DNA of 64,000 nt, from the NCBI GenBank assembly GCA_963676725.1, contig OY781463.1:1-64000 (forward strand), read 5' to 3'. The position numbers were made by a program, and so were the translations under genes. The notes under the pieces are model-generated. The model was not told the DNA's origin. It saw only the letters and a list, made by a program, of their open reading frames with translations, and made no database searches. Position 1 is the stretch's first letter, and each line of letters opens with the position of its first letter. This document shows positions 42,163 through 51,600 of this stretch, piece by piece. This DNA is from G963662905 sp963676725 (GTDB taxonomy: Bacteria; Bacteroidota; Bacteroidia; Bacteroidales; WRLA01).

Positions 42163-42792
42163 ATGAATAACAAGATGAAAATTATAGGTCTGCTCGTGTT
42201 TTTTTTAGGGTTCTATATCGTTAATGGTATGGCGCAAAACGAAATTGCACCTGCAAAATCAAATGTCTATACCGTTGATATCGACGAATCGTATATCACT
42301 TGGACAGGGAGTAAACCATTGGGCGAGCATTTTGGAACACTGAGACTGAAAAAAGGGCAGCTGGAGTTTCAAAACAACAGCATCAGTGGAGGCTTTTTTA
42401 CCATTGATATGAATACCCTTAAAGTGGATGATATTAAAGACGAAGAAATGAATGCCAAACTTTTGGGACATTTACAAAGCCCCGATTTTTTTAATGTTGC
42501 TGAATTTTCCGAATCTCATTTCCAGATGACTGAAGCGAAAATGGTAAAAGCAAAAGATTATAATTATGCCATTTCAGGGAACCTTACTATGAAAGGAATC
42601 AGTCATCCAATTACATTTTATGCCTCGGTGCATGAAAGCGGACAAATACTGAAAGCTCATGCTCCACAATTTGAAATCGATCGTACAAAATGGGATATTA
42701 AATTCAAATCAAAGAGCTTTTTTGAGAATTTGAAGGATAATTTTATTGATGATGAAATAGGGATTGAAATTCAGCTTTTACTCAAACAATAA
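42163..42792 (+). CDS. YceI family secreted protein
   Basis: A 209-residue protein with a signal peptide (hydrophobic IIGLLVFFLGFYIVNG, cleaved near GMAQ) and a YceI-like lipocalin barrel: YTVDIDESYITWTGSKPLGEHFG at the start, LLGHLQSPDFFNVAEF in the middle and SHPITFYASV near the end. YceI proteins bind polyisoprenoids in the periplasm. The frame is open from 42103, but ATG 42163 or 42175 gives a proper signal peptide. A terminator follows. Confidence 0.9.
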   Translation: MNNKMKIIGLLVFFLGFYIVNGMAQNEIAPAKSNVYTVDIDESYITWTGSKPLGEHFGTLRLKKGQLEFQNNSISGGFFTIDMNTLKVDDIKDEEMNAKLLGHLQSPDFFNVAEFSESHFQMTEAKMVKAKDYNYAISGNLTMKGISHPITFYASVHESGQILKAHAPQFEIDRTKWDIKFKSKSFFENLKDNFIDDEIGIEIQLLLKQ

Positions 42793-42827
42793 GCCCATTA
42801 AAGAAAGCTTTTTGTGCTAATTTGAAG

Positions 42828-42853
42828 AAACCGGAGCTTTTGCCCGGTTTTTT
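42828..42853 (+). terminator. Terminator of the yceI-like gene
   Basis: AAACCGG (42828-42834) pairs with CCGGTTT (42844-42850) around a nine-base loop and is followed by a T run. Confidence 0.82.
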
Positions 42854-42858
42854 CTTTT

Positions 42859-42866
42859 TATCTTCG
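42859..42866 (+). promoter_or_regulatory. Predicted -7 element for tex
   Basis: TATCTTCG is a one-mismatch -7 element 19 bases before the tex ATG, directly after the preceding terminator. Confidence 0.4.
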
Positions 42867-42885
42867 TAGGTTCAAAAAATTATTT

Positions 42886-45027
42886 ATGGCCGAATTTACT
42901 TTGCAACATATTATAGCACAGGAGATTAATGTGTCAATACATCAGGTTTCTGCTGCAATATCATTATTTGAGGAAGGGGCAAGCATTCCTTTTGTTTCGC
43001 GTTATCGCAAAGAACGCACCGGAAGCCTCGATGAAGTGCAGTTGGCACATATCAACAAACGCTGGCAGGAACTCGAAGCCCTTGAAAAGCGGAAAAAGCA
43101 TATACTCGAAACAATAGAAGGACAGGGAAAATTAAGCGACGAACTAGCGAAAAAAATTCGTGAATGCTATGAGGCTGTGGTGCTTGAGGATATCTATTTG
43201 CCTTATAAGCCAAAGCGAAAAACCCGTGCTGCAATTGCAAAGGAAAGAGGACTAGAGGCTTTCGCCCTGTGGATTTTACAGCAAAATCCCGGAGATATTG
43301 AAGCAAAAGCAGCATCCTTTATGAAACATGAGGATGTGAAAACCGAACAAGATGCCATAAATGGCGCTTCAGATATTATTGCTGAATGGATTAGTGAAAA
43401 TGAACGGACACGGGAGCGTTTGCGTTCGCTTTTCCGCCGAAAGGCAATATTATCATCTACCGTAGTAAAAACCAAAAAAGAAGAGGCAGAAAAATATTCC
43501 GATTATTTTGAATGGGAAGAACATGCACTTAAAGCACCTTCGCATAGAGTATTGGCTATTTTTCGAGGAGAAACGGAAGGCTTTTTACGGGTGAAAATCC
43601 GTCCTGACGAAGATGAGTCGATCGATATTTTAGAACGACAATTGATAAAAGGCAGGAATCAGGCAGCTGATTGTGTGTATAATGCCTTACTCGACAGTTA
43701 TAAACGTTTATTGATGCCTTCTCTTGAAAATGAACTGAGGGCAGAAATTAAAACGAAAGCCGATGAAAAAGCAATCGCAGTTTTTGCCGAAAACCTGAGG
43801 CAGTTGCTCTTGCAACCACCGCTAAAAAATAAGCGGGTTTTGGCGATTGATCCGGGGTTTCGTACCGGTTGCAAAATTGTGTGCTTGGATGCTACCGGAC
43901 AATTAAAACATAATGAAACAATTTACCCTCATCCTCCGCGTAACGAGAAAAATCAAGCCATCCATAAAATCAAGAGCCTTGTTTCGGCATATGATATTGA
44001 AGCAATTGCGGTTGGAAATGGCACAGCAGGACGTGAAACAGAGGATTTGCTGCGTACCGTTCGTTTCGATCGTGAAGTTATTGCAGTAATGGTTAGCGAA
44101 AATGGTGCTTCGGTTTATTCGGCATCTGATCTGGCACGTGCTGAATTTCCACAGTACGATGTAACTGTCCGTGGAGCCATTTCTATTGGCAGGCGTTTGC
44201 AGGATCCCTTGGCAGAATTGGTAAAGATTGATCCGAAAAGTATTGGTGTAGGACAGTATCAACATGATGTTGACCAACATTTATTGCAAGAGGAATTGCA
44301 AGGGGTAGTCGAAAGCTGTGTGAACCATGTGGGTGTGGAATTAAACTCTGCAAGTGCACAATTGCTGACTTATGTCTCCGGCCTTGGCCCTGCTTTGGCA
44401 GCCAATATTATTGAGTACCGCACCGAACATGGTGCGTTTACATCACGAAAGCAACTTTTAAAGGTGAAGCGATTTGGCCAAAAAGCCTTTGAGCAGGCAG
44501 CAGGATTTTTGCGTATTCCGGGAGCAAAAAATCCCTTGGATAACTCAGCTGTACATCCTGAATCCTATGGTGTTGTGGAAAAAATGGCTGCATCGCTCGG
44601 GTTTGGGCTGCAACAAATGCTTGGGATGGAAGGTCTGGAAAAAGAACTCGATCTTCAAAGTTTTGTGGATGGTGAAACCGGACTGCCAACCTTAAAAGAT
44701 ATTTTGGTGGAACTGAAAAAACCCGGAAGGGATCCGCGAAAAAGTTTTCAGAGATTTGAGTTCGACCAAAGGGTGCATCATGTAGAAGATTTGAATGAAG
44801 GGATGATTTTGCCGGGCATTGTAACAAATATTACAGCTTTTGGTGCTTTTGTGGATGTTGGCGTTCATCAGGATGGATTGGTGCATATCAGTCAGTTGAA
44901 AGATGCTTATGTAAGCGATCCGGCGGAAGTGGTTTCACTTCATCAACATGTGCAGGTAAAAGTATTGTCGGTTGATATTGCACGAAAACGGATCGCCTTG
45001 ACAATGAAAGGTCTACAAAACGAATAG
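42886..45027 (+). CDS. tex: Tex-like RNA-binding transcription accessory protein
   Basis: The 713-residue protein shows the Tex architecture: N-terminal helical domain (PFVSRYRKERTGSLDEVQL), a YqgF/RNase H-like domain from about residue 315 (VLAIDPGFRTGCKIVCLDA), helix-hairpin-helix segments (SGLGPALAANIIEYR, GAFTSRKQLLKVKRFG) and a C-terminal S1 domain (GMILPGIVTNITAFGAFVDV). Tex binds nucleic acid through S1 and affects transcription and toxin expression in other bacteria. The length is slightly below that of E. coli YhgF. Monocistronic. Confidence 0.95.
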   Translation: MAEFTLQHIIAQEINVSIHQVSAAISLFEEGASIPFVSRYRKERTGSLDEVQLAHINKRWQELEALEKRKKHILETIEGQGKLSDELAKKIRECYEAVVLEDIYLPYKPKRKTRAAIAKERGLEAFALWILQQNPGDIEAKAASFMKHEDVKTEQDAINGASDIIAEWISENERTRERLRSLFRRKAILSSTVVKTKKEEAEKYSDYFEWEEHALKAPSHRVLAIFRGETEGFLRVKIRPDEDESIDILERQLIKGRNQAADCVYNALLDSYKRLLMPSLENELRAEIKTKADEKAIAVFAENLRQLLLQPPLKNKRVLAIDPGFRTGCKIVCLDATGQLKHNETIYPHPPRNEKNQAIHKIKSLVSAYDIEAIAVGNGTAGRETEDLLRTVRFDREVIAVMVSENGASVYSASDLARAEFPQYDVTVRGAISIGRRLQDPLAELVKIDPKSIGVGQYQHDVDQHLLQEELQGVVESCVNHVGVELNSASAQLLTYVSGLGPALAANIIEYRTEHGAFTSRKQLLKVKRFGQKAFEQAAGFLRIPGAKNPLDNSAVHPESYGVVEKMAASLGFGLQQMLGMEGLEKELDLQSFVDGETGLPTLKDILVELKKPGRDPRKSFQRFEFDQRVHHVEDLNEGMILPGIVTNITAFGAFVDVGVHQDGLVHISQLKDAYVSDPAEVVSLHQHVQVKVLSVDIARKRIALTMKGLQNE

Positions 45028-45088
45028 GATTGATTTGCCCCGAAACAATTAAATTTGTTCTTTTGCGTTTGATTTCGAAACTGATTCT

Positions 45089-45775
45089 ATGAAGGCTTTT
45101 TACAGAATATTCCTCCTTTTGATATTTGTTTTCCTCTTGTCTGAGGTCAATGCCCAGTTTATTCGCGGTGCCATAATCGGCGGACTGAATGTTTCACAGG
45201 TTGATGGTGATGAAGTATATGGCTTTAAGCGACTTGGATTAAATATTGGCGCTGCTGCTATTTTGCCTTTTAATGATAAATGGAGCATCAGTATTGAGAA
45301 CTCATATAGTCAGGAAGGTAGTTATCAGGCGCCACAATACCCCAATGATTCACTAACAGGGGAATACGATTTGCGCCTAAATTATGTTAAAGTGCCCTTG
45401 ATGCTGCACTATAACGACAAAGACCGTATTACCTTTGGCCTCGGGGCTTCCATTGGACGTTTGGTGGGTGTCGAAGAATACGAGCACGGGAAAAAAGTGA
45501 CAACTACAACGCTCTCAAATGGGCCTTATAGCTCATGGGATTATAGCGGAATAGCAGACTTGCGTTTCAGGCTTTATCAAAAAATATATATGAATATCCG
45601 ATATTCTTATTCATTGGTAAGTATCAGAGAACGCGACTTTTATAATAAAAACGGTGAGTTTTTGCGCACCCGTGATCAGCGAAATAATGTGCTTAGTTTG
45701 CGATTAATTTATATATTTAACGACAAAAGCAAAACGGCTAAAGATCAGCGCAACGAAAATAACAGACCACAATGA
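45089..45775 (+). CDS. Outer-membrane beta-barrel protein (OMP_b-brl_2/porin-like)
   Basis: A 228-residue protein with a signal peptide (about 1-22, ending VNAQ) and an eight-stranded barrel pattern typical of the PorT/OMP_b-brl_2 family of Bacteroidota: GAIIGGLNVSQVDGDE, SIENSYSQEGS, LNYVKVPLMLHYN, FGLGASIGRLVG and the terminal LSLRLIYIF. The role is structural or unknown. The stop overlaps the ATG of the DUF985 gene (ATGA), so they are translationally coupled. Confidence 0.85.
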   Translation: MKAFYRIFLLLIFVFLLSEVNAQFIRGAIIGGLNVSQVDGDEVYGFKRLGLNIGAAAILPFNDKWSISIENSYSQEGSYQAPQYPNDSLTGEYDLRLNYVKVPLMLHYNDKDRITFGLGASIGRLVGVEEYEHGKKVTTTTLSNGPYSSWDYSGIADLRFRLYQKIYMNIRYSYSLVSIRERDFYNKNGEFLRTRDQRNNVLSLRLIYIFNDKSKTAKDQRNENNRPQ

Positions 45776-46272
45776 TGAATGCAGAGAACTGGAAGCAAAA
45801 ATTACAATTAAAAGCTCATCCTGAGGGAGGCTTTTATCGGGAAATCTACCGTAGCGATGAGAGTATAGCAGGAGATGCACTGCCAGCACGTTTTGGTGGA
45901 AACAGAAAATTTGCAACTTCCATTTATTATTTCTTGGGTCAGAACGATTTTTCTGCTTTTCATAAGATTAAGCAAGATGAAATTTGGCATCATTACGACG
46001 GTGGTTGCTGCGAACTTTTTATTCTTTTTAATGATGGCAGCATTATGAAAAAACTTTTGGGAAAAGATGCCGGTGAAGATTGCACTCCACAGGTTGTGAT
46101 TCCCAGAAATACTTGGTTTGCTGCCCGTCCGGCACAAAATGTCTCCTTTTGTTTAATGGGGTGTACCGTTTCTCCGGGCTTCGATTTTGATGATTTTCAT
46201 ATGGCTGATGTTGAAGAACTTGCTGCAGAATTTCCAAGCCATGAGCAGTTGATAAAATCATTTCAAAAATAA
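45772..46272 (+). CDS. DUF985 cupin family protein
   Basis: The 166-residue cupin has the DUF985 signature AHPEGGFYREIYRS, then TSIYYFLGQNDFSAFHKIK, DEIWHHYDG (metal-binding His pair) and the late CTVSPGFDFDDFHMAD. The family has a RmlC-like fold; enzymatic function is unproven, with proposed sugar-epimerase-like or other small-molecule roles. Two possible ATGs overlap (45772 and 45775). It is coupled to an outer-membrane protein gene, which has no obvious biochemical link. Confidence 0.88.
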   Translation: MMNAENWKQKLQLKAHPEGGFYREIYRSDESIAGDALPARFGGNRKFATSIYYFLGQNDFSAFHKIKQDEIWHHYDGGCCELFILFNDGSIMKKLLGKDAGEDCTPQVVIPRNTWFAARPAQNVSFCLMGCTVSPGFDFDDFHMADVEELAAEFPSHEQLIKSFQK

Positions 46273-46305
46273 AAAAGCCCGAAACAAAACGCTTCAGGCT
46301 TTTTT
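46271..46305. terminator. Bidirectional terminator
   Basis: A stem of about 13 bp (AAAAAAGCC(C)GAA with TTC(A)GGCTTTTTT, one G-T pair) ends both the DUF985 gene and the convergent ferritin-like gene. Confidence 0.85.
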
Positions 46306-46322
46306 GAGTGGCAGTATTTTCC

Positions 46323-46829
46323 TTAAAAAGGCCAGAAGTTATTATCATACCAAATATCTTCTTTTAGCTCATCATTCAGCCTTTTGAGCATTTCATGATG
46401 CCCTTTTTCCCAATCAGCCAGCATTTGATAAAGCTCCTTTTCGAGAGGATCTGTGGCTTCGTTCGCCCGATCACTATAAACTTTTACCGCCCGCATTTCA
46501 AAATCCATAGCTGATGCAATGGCGGCTGCTTCAAAACTGGCCGCATTGATTTGTTGTTTTAACTCCTCGCTCAGTACTTTTAAAACGACCGCTTCATTCG
46601 GATCTTCTTCATGAGCATCCGGTTTTACGAATGTGTGGTGCTCATTATAATTTTTAAATTGTTTGGATAGGAATTTGATATGTTCATCTTCTTCCTCCGC
46701 CATCATTGTAAATATTTTTTTTGCTGCATCGCTTTTGCTGCTTTCTGCAACTTGGTTATAAAAAGCTTTTCCGCGACGTTCCAGTAAAATGGCTTCTTTT
46801 AAAATTTCAATTGCTCTGTTTTCTTGCAT
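46323..46829 (-). CDS. Ferritin-like (rubrerythrin-type) diiron protein
   Basis: A 168-residue four-helix protein. Diiron ligands are visible as the first-helix Glu (EAILLERRGKAFYNQ), the AEEEDEHIKFLSKQ motif and, in the second pair, MDFEMRAVKVYSDRA and LADWEKGHHEML. It lacks the C-terminal rubredoxin domain of true rubrerythrin. Members of this group act in peroxide detoxification or iron handling in anaerobes. It ends in an unusual aromatic tail (WYDNNFWPF). Alone, with a -7 element 23 bases upstream. Confidence 0.85.
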   Translation of the reverse strand: MQENRAIEILKEAILLERRGKAFYNQVAESSKSDAAKKIFTMMAEEEDEHIKFLSKQFKNYNEHHTFVKPDAHEEDPNEAVVLKVLSEELKQQINAASFEAAAIASAMDFEMRAVKVYSDRANEATDPLEKELYQMLADWEKGHHEMLKRLNDELKEDIWYDNNFWPF

Positions 46830-46851
46830 AATTTTCGTTTTTGGGTTTCAT

Positions 46852-46859
46852 CAAAAATA
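46852..46859 (-). promoter_or_regulatory. Predicted -7 element for the ferritin-like gene
   Basis: TATTTTTG on the minus strand is an exact TAnnTTTG match 23 bases before the ATG. Confidence 0.45.
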
Positions 46860-47055
46860 CTAAATATTATAGACTATATAACAGTCTTTCGGTCTCTTTG
46901 GTTTAAAATGGAGGCGTATTATCTTTTTTAAGATATGTTAATAAAAGTGAAAATTAAGCTTTTTTGATTATAAAAGTTTGAAATATAGTAATTTATGCTT
47001 TAGTTTGTAGATTAGGCAAAAGCGAAATGAACTTCGGATAAAAGCCTATTTTTTA

Positions 47056-47064
47056 TACATTTGC
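47056..47064 (+). promoter_or_regulatory. Predicted -7 element for guaB
   Basis: TACATTTGC matches TAnnTTTGC exactly, 17 bases before the guaB ATG. The -33 is weak (TTCG near 47033). Confidence 0.55.
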
Positions 47065-47081
47065 AGCTAAAAATTTAAGGT

Positions 47082-48548
47082 ATGTCATTTGGATCTGATA
47101 AAGTTTTAAGTGAGGGGCTTACATACGATGATGTATTGCTTTCTCCAGCATATTCAGAGGTGCTTCCAAGGGATGTGGATGTGAGCACCCGTTTTACTAG
47201 AAATATTGAGCTGAAAATACCGATTGTTACAGCAGCTATGGATACTGTAACCGAATCAACAATGGCTATTGCTATTGCCCGAGAAGGCGGTATTGGTGTC
47301 ATCCATAAAAACATGAGCATTGAAGCTCAGGCCAATCAGGTGCGTAAGGTGAAACGTGCCGAAAATGGTATGATCATCGATCCGGTTACCTTGGAAGAGG
47401 ATGCACTCGTGCTGGACGCCCTGAATATTATGAGCGAATACAAAATTGGGGGTATTCCTGTTGTAAACGGACAAAATCAACTCACAGGAATTATTACCAA
47501 TAGGGATTTGCGCTTTGAACGAAATACAAGCCGCCCGATTGCTGATATTATGACCCGTGATGTGATCACAACTCATGAATTTGTGAATTTTGAAAAAGCC
47601 ACAGACATCCTTCAGGAACATCGCATCGAAAAACTTCCCGTAGTTGATAGCAACAGAAAGCTTATAGGCTTAATTACTTATCGCGATATCATCAAGCTAA
47701 AAGAAAGCCCTTCTGCATGTAAAGATGATAAAGGCCGTTTGCGCGTTGCTGCTGCGGTTGGTGTTACTTCCGATACTCCCGAGCGCATGGAAGCTCTTAT
47801 TGCTGCCGGAGTTGATGCCATTATTATCGATACTGCCCATGGTCATTCCAAGGGGGTTATTGATATGGCGCGTTTAATGAAACAGCGTTTCCCGAGTGTT
47901 GATCTGGTTGTTGGAAATATCGCTACAGGCGAAGCTGCCAGAGATTTGATGAATGTGGGGGTTGATGCTGTGAAAGTAGGTATTGGCCCCGGATCAATTT
48001 GTACTACACGCATTATTGCCGGTATTGGCGTTCCACAGCTTACCGCAGTGATGAATGTTGCTCAGGCACTTGAAGGCTCCGGTATTCCTATTATTGCTGA
48101 TGGTGGAATCCGTTTTACAGGTGATATTGTAAAAGCAATTGCCGGTGGGGCGCATAGCATTATGGCAGGTTCACTCTTTGCCGGTGTTGATGAATCACCG
48201 GGAGAAACCATTATTTTTGATGGTAGAAAATATAAAACATACCGTGGCATGGGCTCGCTTGATGCAATGCAACAAGGCTCCAAAGACCGCTATTTTCAGG
48301 ACGTCGAAGACGATATCAAAAAACTGGTTCCGGAAGGAATCGTAGGACGAGTTCCTTATAAAGGCGACCTGAATGAAGTAATTCACCAGATGGTGGGCGG
48401 ACTTCGTGCAGGTATGGGGTATACAGGCTCGGCAAATATTTGTGAACTGCGCACAAAGCAATTTACACGGATTACTGCTGCCGGCATTGCTGAAAGCCAT
48501 CCACACGATATCACAATTACCCGTGAAGCACCTAACTATAGTCGATAA
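47082..48548 (+). CDS. guaB: IMP dehydrogenase
   Basis: The 488-residue enzyme has the IMPDH barrel split by two CBS domains (about 95-205: IMSEYKIGGIPVVN, HRIEKLPVVDSNRKLIGLIT). The catalytic Cys is in GIGPGSICTTRIIAGIG, followed by IIADGGIRFTGDIVKA and the flap region GMGSLDAMQQGSKDRY. It converts IMP to XMP with NAD, the first step of guanine nucleotide synthesis. The length is normal. The parvulin gene starts 29 bases downstream, possibly in the same transcript. Confidence 0.98.
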   Translation: MSFGSDKVLSEGLTYDDVLLSPAYSEVLPRDVDVSTRFTRNIELKIPIVTAAMDTVTESTMAIAIAREGGIGVIHKNMSIEAQANQVRKVKRAENGMIIDPVTLEEDALVLDALNIMSEYKIGGIPVVNGQNQLTGIITNRDLRFERNTSRPIADIMTRDVITTHEFVNFEKATDILQEHRIEKLPVVDSNRKLIGLITYRDIIKLKESPSACKDDKGRLRVAAAVGVTSDTPERMEALIAAGVDAIIIDTAHGHSKGVIDMARLMKQRFPSVDLVVGNIATGEAARDLMNVGVDAVKVGIGPGSICTTRIIAGIGVPQLTAVMNVAQALEGSGIPIIADGGIRFTGDIVKAIAGGAHSIMAGSLFAGVDESPGETIIFDGRKYKTYRGMGSLDAMQQGSKDRYFQDVEDDIKKLVPEGIVGRVPYKGDLNEVIHQMVGGLRAGMGYTGSANICELRTKQFTRITAAGIAESHPHDITITREAPNYSR

Positions 48549-48577
48549 TATTAAATCTTAGTACTAAAAACCAAGAG

Positions 48578-50632
48578 ATGAATACAATCCGAAAATTTTT
48601 AACATCCGTTTTTTTTCTAGCATTAATCGGATGGAGCTGTACGGCTCAACTCTATGCACAAAATGAACCAAATAAAGACTACCTGCTGGATGAACGCGTT
48701 TTGATGAATGTCGGAAACGATGAAGTGCGCGTGTCCGAGTTTATGAACGTATACCTTAAAAATAATGTGAACAGTCAGGTTGTCGATAAAAAAACGATTG
48801 ATGAATACCTTGATCTCTACATCAATTTTAAACTGAAGGTAAAAGACGCGGAAGATAGGGGAATGGATACACTCCCGAAATTTACTGAAGAACTTTCCGG
48901 CTACCGTAAGCAACTGGCACAGCCTTATTTTGTGGATGAAAGCATAACCGATGAGCTGATTAAAGAAGCTTATGATCGGATGCAAACCGATTTAAGGGCA
49001 AGCCATATTTTATTGAAACTCGATAAAAATGCATTGCCTGCAGATACTGCCAGAGTGTACAAAAAAATGATGAAGATTCGTAAACGGATTATGAAAGGGG
49101 AGGATTTTAATGCATTAGCCATTGAAGCTTCTGACGATCCCAGTGCCCGAGATCGTTCTGCTCAGGGCAATCATCCTGCATTAAAAGGCAATGGAGGGGA
49201 TCTTGGCTTTTTTACCGTGTTTAATATGGTTTATCCTTTTGAGTCAGCAGCATATGGCTTGGAAGTGAATGAAGTAAGCTTGCCTGTTCGCTCTGATTTT
49301 GGGTATCACCTCATAAAAACAACAGGCAAATATCCTGCTCTTGGTACTGTTCAGGTGGCGCATATCTATTTACGCATGACCCCCGGATTTACTGCCAATG
49401 ATTCCTTGGAAGTGTATAATAAAGCGATGAAAGCCTATCAGGAACTCCAGGATGGTGCCACGTGGGAAGAAACCGTAAAAAAATATTCTGATGACCGTGC
49501 TTCCAAAGTGAATAAAGGTCTGCTGCCAAAATTTGGCGTAAACCGTATGGTGCCTGAATTTATCGAAGCAATTCGCGTTTTAGATACAGGAGATTATAGC
49601 AAGCCCGTAATGACCAATTATGGTTATCATATTATTAAACTCGTTGAAAAAGAACCTATTGGATCTTTTAAAGCGGAAAAGAAGAATATTGAACAAAAAC
49701 TCAATCGCGATGCTCGTGCACAGCTGAGTACTGAAGCAATTATTGCCCGTATTAAAAAAGAATATGGCCTGAAAGAAGATTATAAAGCGCTTCAGGAATT
49801 TTATAATGTGGTTGACAGCAGCATTTATATGGCACAATGGCCACGCGAAAAAGCAAATGAACTCAATAAAGAGCTCTTCACTTTGGGCGATACGCTGATT
49901 AATCAAGCCGATTTTGCTAACTATCTATATAGCGAGCAGCGTACACGCAAGCAGGAAGATCTTAAACTCTACATAAATTCTGAATATCAGAAATTTGTCG
50001 ATCAAGTTTGCCGCGCTTATGAAGATCACCAGCTCGAAAAGAAATATCCGGAATTCCGTTTATTGGTGAAAGAATACCGCGATGGAATTTTGCTGTTTGA
50101 CCTGACCGATGAAGTGGTTTGGAGCAAAGCAATTCAGGATACTACAGGTCTTAAGGCATTCCATAAACAGCGTGAAGATGACTATATGTGGAAAGAACGC
50201 AAAGAGATTAGCATTTTTGAAATCGATAGCCTGGCTTCCGGTGAAAAAGAAACAGCAAAACTGATGAAAAAGATTGAACGTATGCTTAAAAAGCATGCAA
50301 GCGACGATCAGTTAAAGGAAATCCTTGATGCTGATACGGCTGTTGTTTATACATGGGAAACAGGAAAATATGAAAATGGAGCGAATAATTTTGCCGACCA
50401 GATTACGGTTGAAGGCGGAGCCTTTCCATTAACAAAAATCGAAGCAAAACCCGGTGGTCTGCGTCTAATTCGTCTGCAGAAAATCCTGCCTCCCGAAGCA
50501 AAAAAGCTTAATGAGGCCCGTGGGCTAATCACTGCCGATTATCAGAATCTGCTTGAAAAAGAGTGGATCGAAGAATTAAGAAGTAAATATACCGTTGATG
50601 TTGATACAGCTCTTTTACAGAGCCTTAAGTAA
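48578..50632 (+). CDS. Periplasmic parvulin-type peptidyl-prolyl isomerase, two PPIase domains
   Basis: The 684-residue protein has a signal peptide (ending about SCTAQLYAQ), a SurA-like N-terminal helical part (DEVRVSEFMNVYLKN), and two parvulin domains: about 130-245 (RASHILLKLDKN, GGDLGFFTVFNMVYPFE, FGYHLIKTTG) and about 255-365 (VQVAHIYLRM, GLLPKFGVNRMVPEF, YGYHIIKLVEK). The last 300 residues are helical without a known domain. It should assist folding of outer-membrane proteins in the periplasm. First of three foldase genes; a terminator separates it from the next two. Confidence 0.92.
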   Translation: MNTIRKFLTSVFFLALIGWSCTAQLYAQNEPNKDYLLDERVLMNVGNDEVRVSEFMNVYLKNNVNSQVVDKKTIDEYLDLYINFKLKVKDAEDRGMDTLPKFTEELSGYRKQLAQPYFVDESITDELIKEAYDRMQTDLRASHILLKLDKNALPADTARVYKKMMKIRKRIMKGEDFNALAIEASDDPSARDRSAQGNHPALKGNGGDLGFFTVFNMVYPFESAAYGLEVNEVSLPVRSDFGYHLIKTTGKYPALGTVQVAHIYLRMTPGFTANDSLEVYNKAMKAYQELQDGATWEETVKKYSDDRASKVNKGLLPKFGVNRMVPEFIEAIRVLDTGDYSKPVMTNYGYHIIKLVEKEPIGSFKAEKKNIEQKLNRDARAQLSTEAIIARIKKEYGLKEDYKALQEFYNVVDSSIYMAQWPREKANELNKELFTLGDTLINQADFANYLYSEQRTRKQEDLKLYINSEYQKFVDQVCRAYEDHQLEKKYPEFRLLVKEYRDGILLFDLTDEVVWSKAIQDTTGLKAFHKQREDDYMWKERKEISIFEIDSLASGEKETAKLMKKIERMLKKHASDDQLKEILDADTAVVYTWETGKYENGANNFADQITVEGGAFPLTKIEAKPGGLRLIRLQKILPPEAKKLNEARGLITADYQNLLEKEWIEELRSKYTVDVDTALLQSLK

Positions 50633-50635
50633 TAT

Positions 50636-50670
50636 AAAAAACCGACAGTTTTCAGTGCTGTCGGTTTTTT
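50636..50670 (+). terminator. Terminator after the first parvulin gene
   Basis: ACCGACAG (50641-50648) pairs with CTGTCGGT (50658-50665) and is followed by a T run. Confidence 0.88.
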
Positions 50671-50693
50671 GTCCTTTTTTCTACTCCTGATAC

Positions 50694-51578
50694 ATGAGAA
50701 ATAAATTAATATTCTTCAGAAACAATGCTTGGCGGTTTTTTATCTTGCTCTTGTTGGCTTTATTATTTAATGCCTGCGAGCTCCTGCAATTTAAAAAGCC
50801 CGTATCAGAAAATGTAGTGGCTAGGGCAGGAAGTGAGTATTTGTATGAATCAGATATAAAAGGCCTTATTGCCTCCGGCACACCACCTGCCGACAGCCTG
50901 AATATTGTGAGAAACTATGTGAATACATGGATTCGGCAACAATTGATGGTGCAAAAAGCAAAAGAAAATATTAATGATGATAAGAATTCTTTCGAAAAGC
51001 AATTAGAGGAATACAGAAACTCCTTAATTATTTATCATTATCAAACCCGTCTGTTGGAGCAAGCCCTTGATACAAGCGTTGCTGATGCTGAAATTGAAGA
51101 GTATTATGATGATAATATGAGCAATTTTGAACTGAAAGACCATATCGTTAAGTTCGCATATTGCAAAATGCTCGAAGATTCCGTGCAGCAGATCCAAAAA
51201 ATACGAAAGATTCTAAAACAAGATAGCCTTGATATCGAAGAATTCGAAAAATATAGTGCTGCTCATGCCGTAGATTTTTATTATAATGTCGATAAATGGA
51301 TGTATTTTAGTGACTTGCAAATTATGGTGCCCATAACTACTTTCGATGATGAAAAATATCTGAGAAACAATAATTATATCGAAATAAAAGATTCCCCAAT
51401 AATTTATTTGCTCCGATTTTTCGATTATAAAATTAAAGACGGTATTTCACCGTTAATCCTTGAACGCGAAAATATTCGTGATATCATTATCAATAAAAGA
51501 AAACTTACTTTTCTTCAAAAGATGGATCAGGATATTTATGAGGAGGCGTTTAAAAATAATGAAATAGAAATCTATTAA
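50694..51578 (+). CDS. SurA-like lipoprotein without a recognisable parvulin domain
   Basis: A 294-residue protein with a lipoprotein signal (hydrophobic helix, lipobox near FNAC at about residue 28). The region after it (VVARAGSEYLYESDIKGLI, VRNYVNTWIRQQLMVQKA) matches the N-terminal chaperone domain of SurA and PpiC-type proteins, and EEYYDDNMSNFELKDH follows as in SurA linkers. No parvulin His/Phe-rich core (AxHIL, GGxLG) is visible, so it is probably a chaperone only. It lies 22 bases before the surA-like gene and 24 bases after a terminator. Confidence 0.78.
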   Translation: MRNKLIFFRNNAWRFFILLLLALLFNACELLQFKKPVSENVVARAGSEYLYESDIKGLIASGTPPADSLNIVRNYVNTWIRQQLMVQKAKENINDDKNSFEKQLEEYRNSLIIYHYQTRLLEQALDTSVADAEIEEYYDDNMSNFELKDHIVKFAYCKMLEDSVQQIQKIRKILKQDSLDIEEFEKYSAAHAVDFYYNVDKWMYFSDLQIMVPITTFDDEKYLRNNNYIEIKDSPIIYLLRFFDYKIKDGISPLILERENIRDIIINKRKLTFLQKMDQDIYEEAFKNNEIEIY

Positions 51579-51600
51579 ATACAATGATTTGATGACACTA

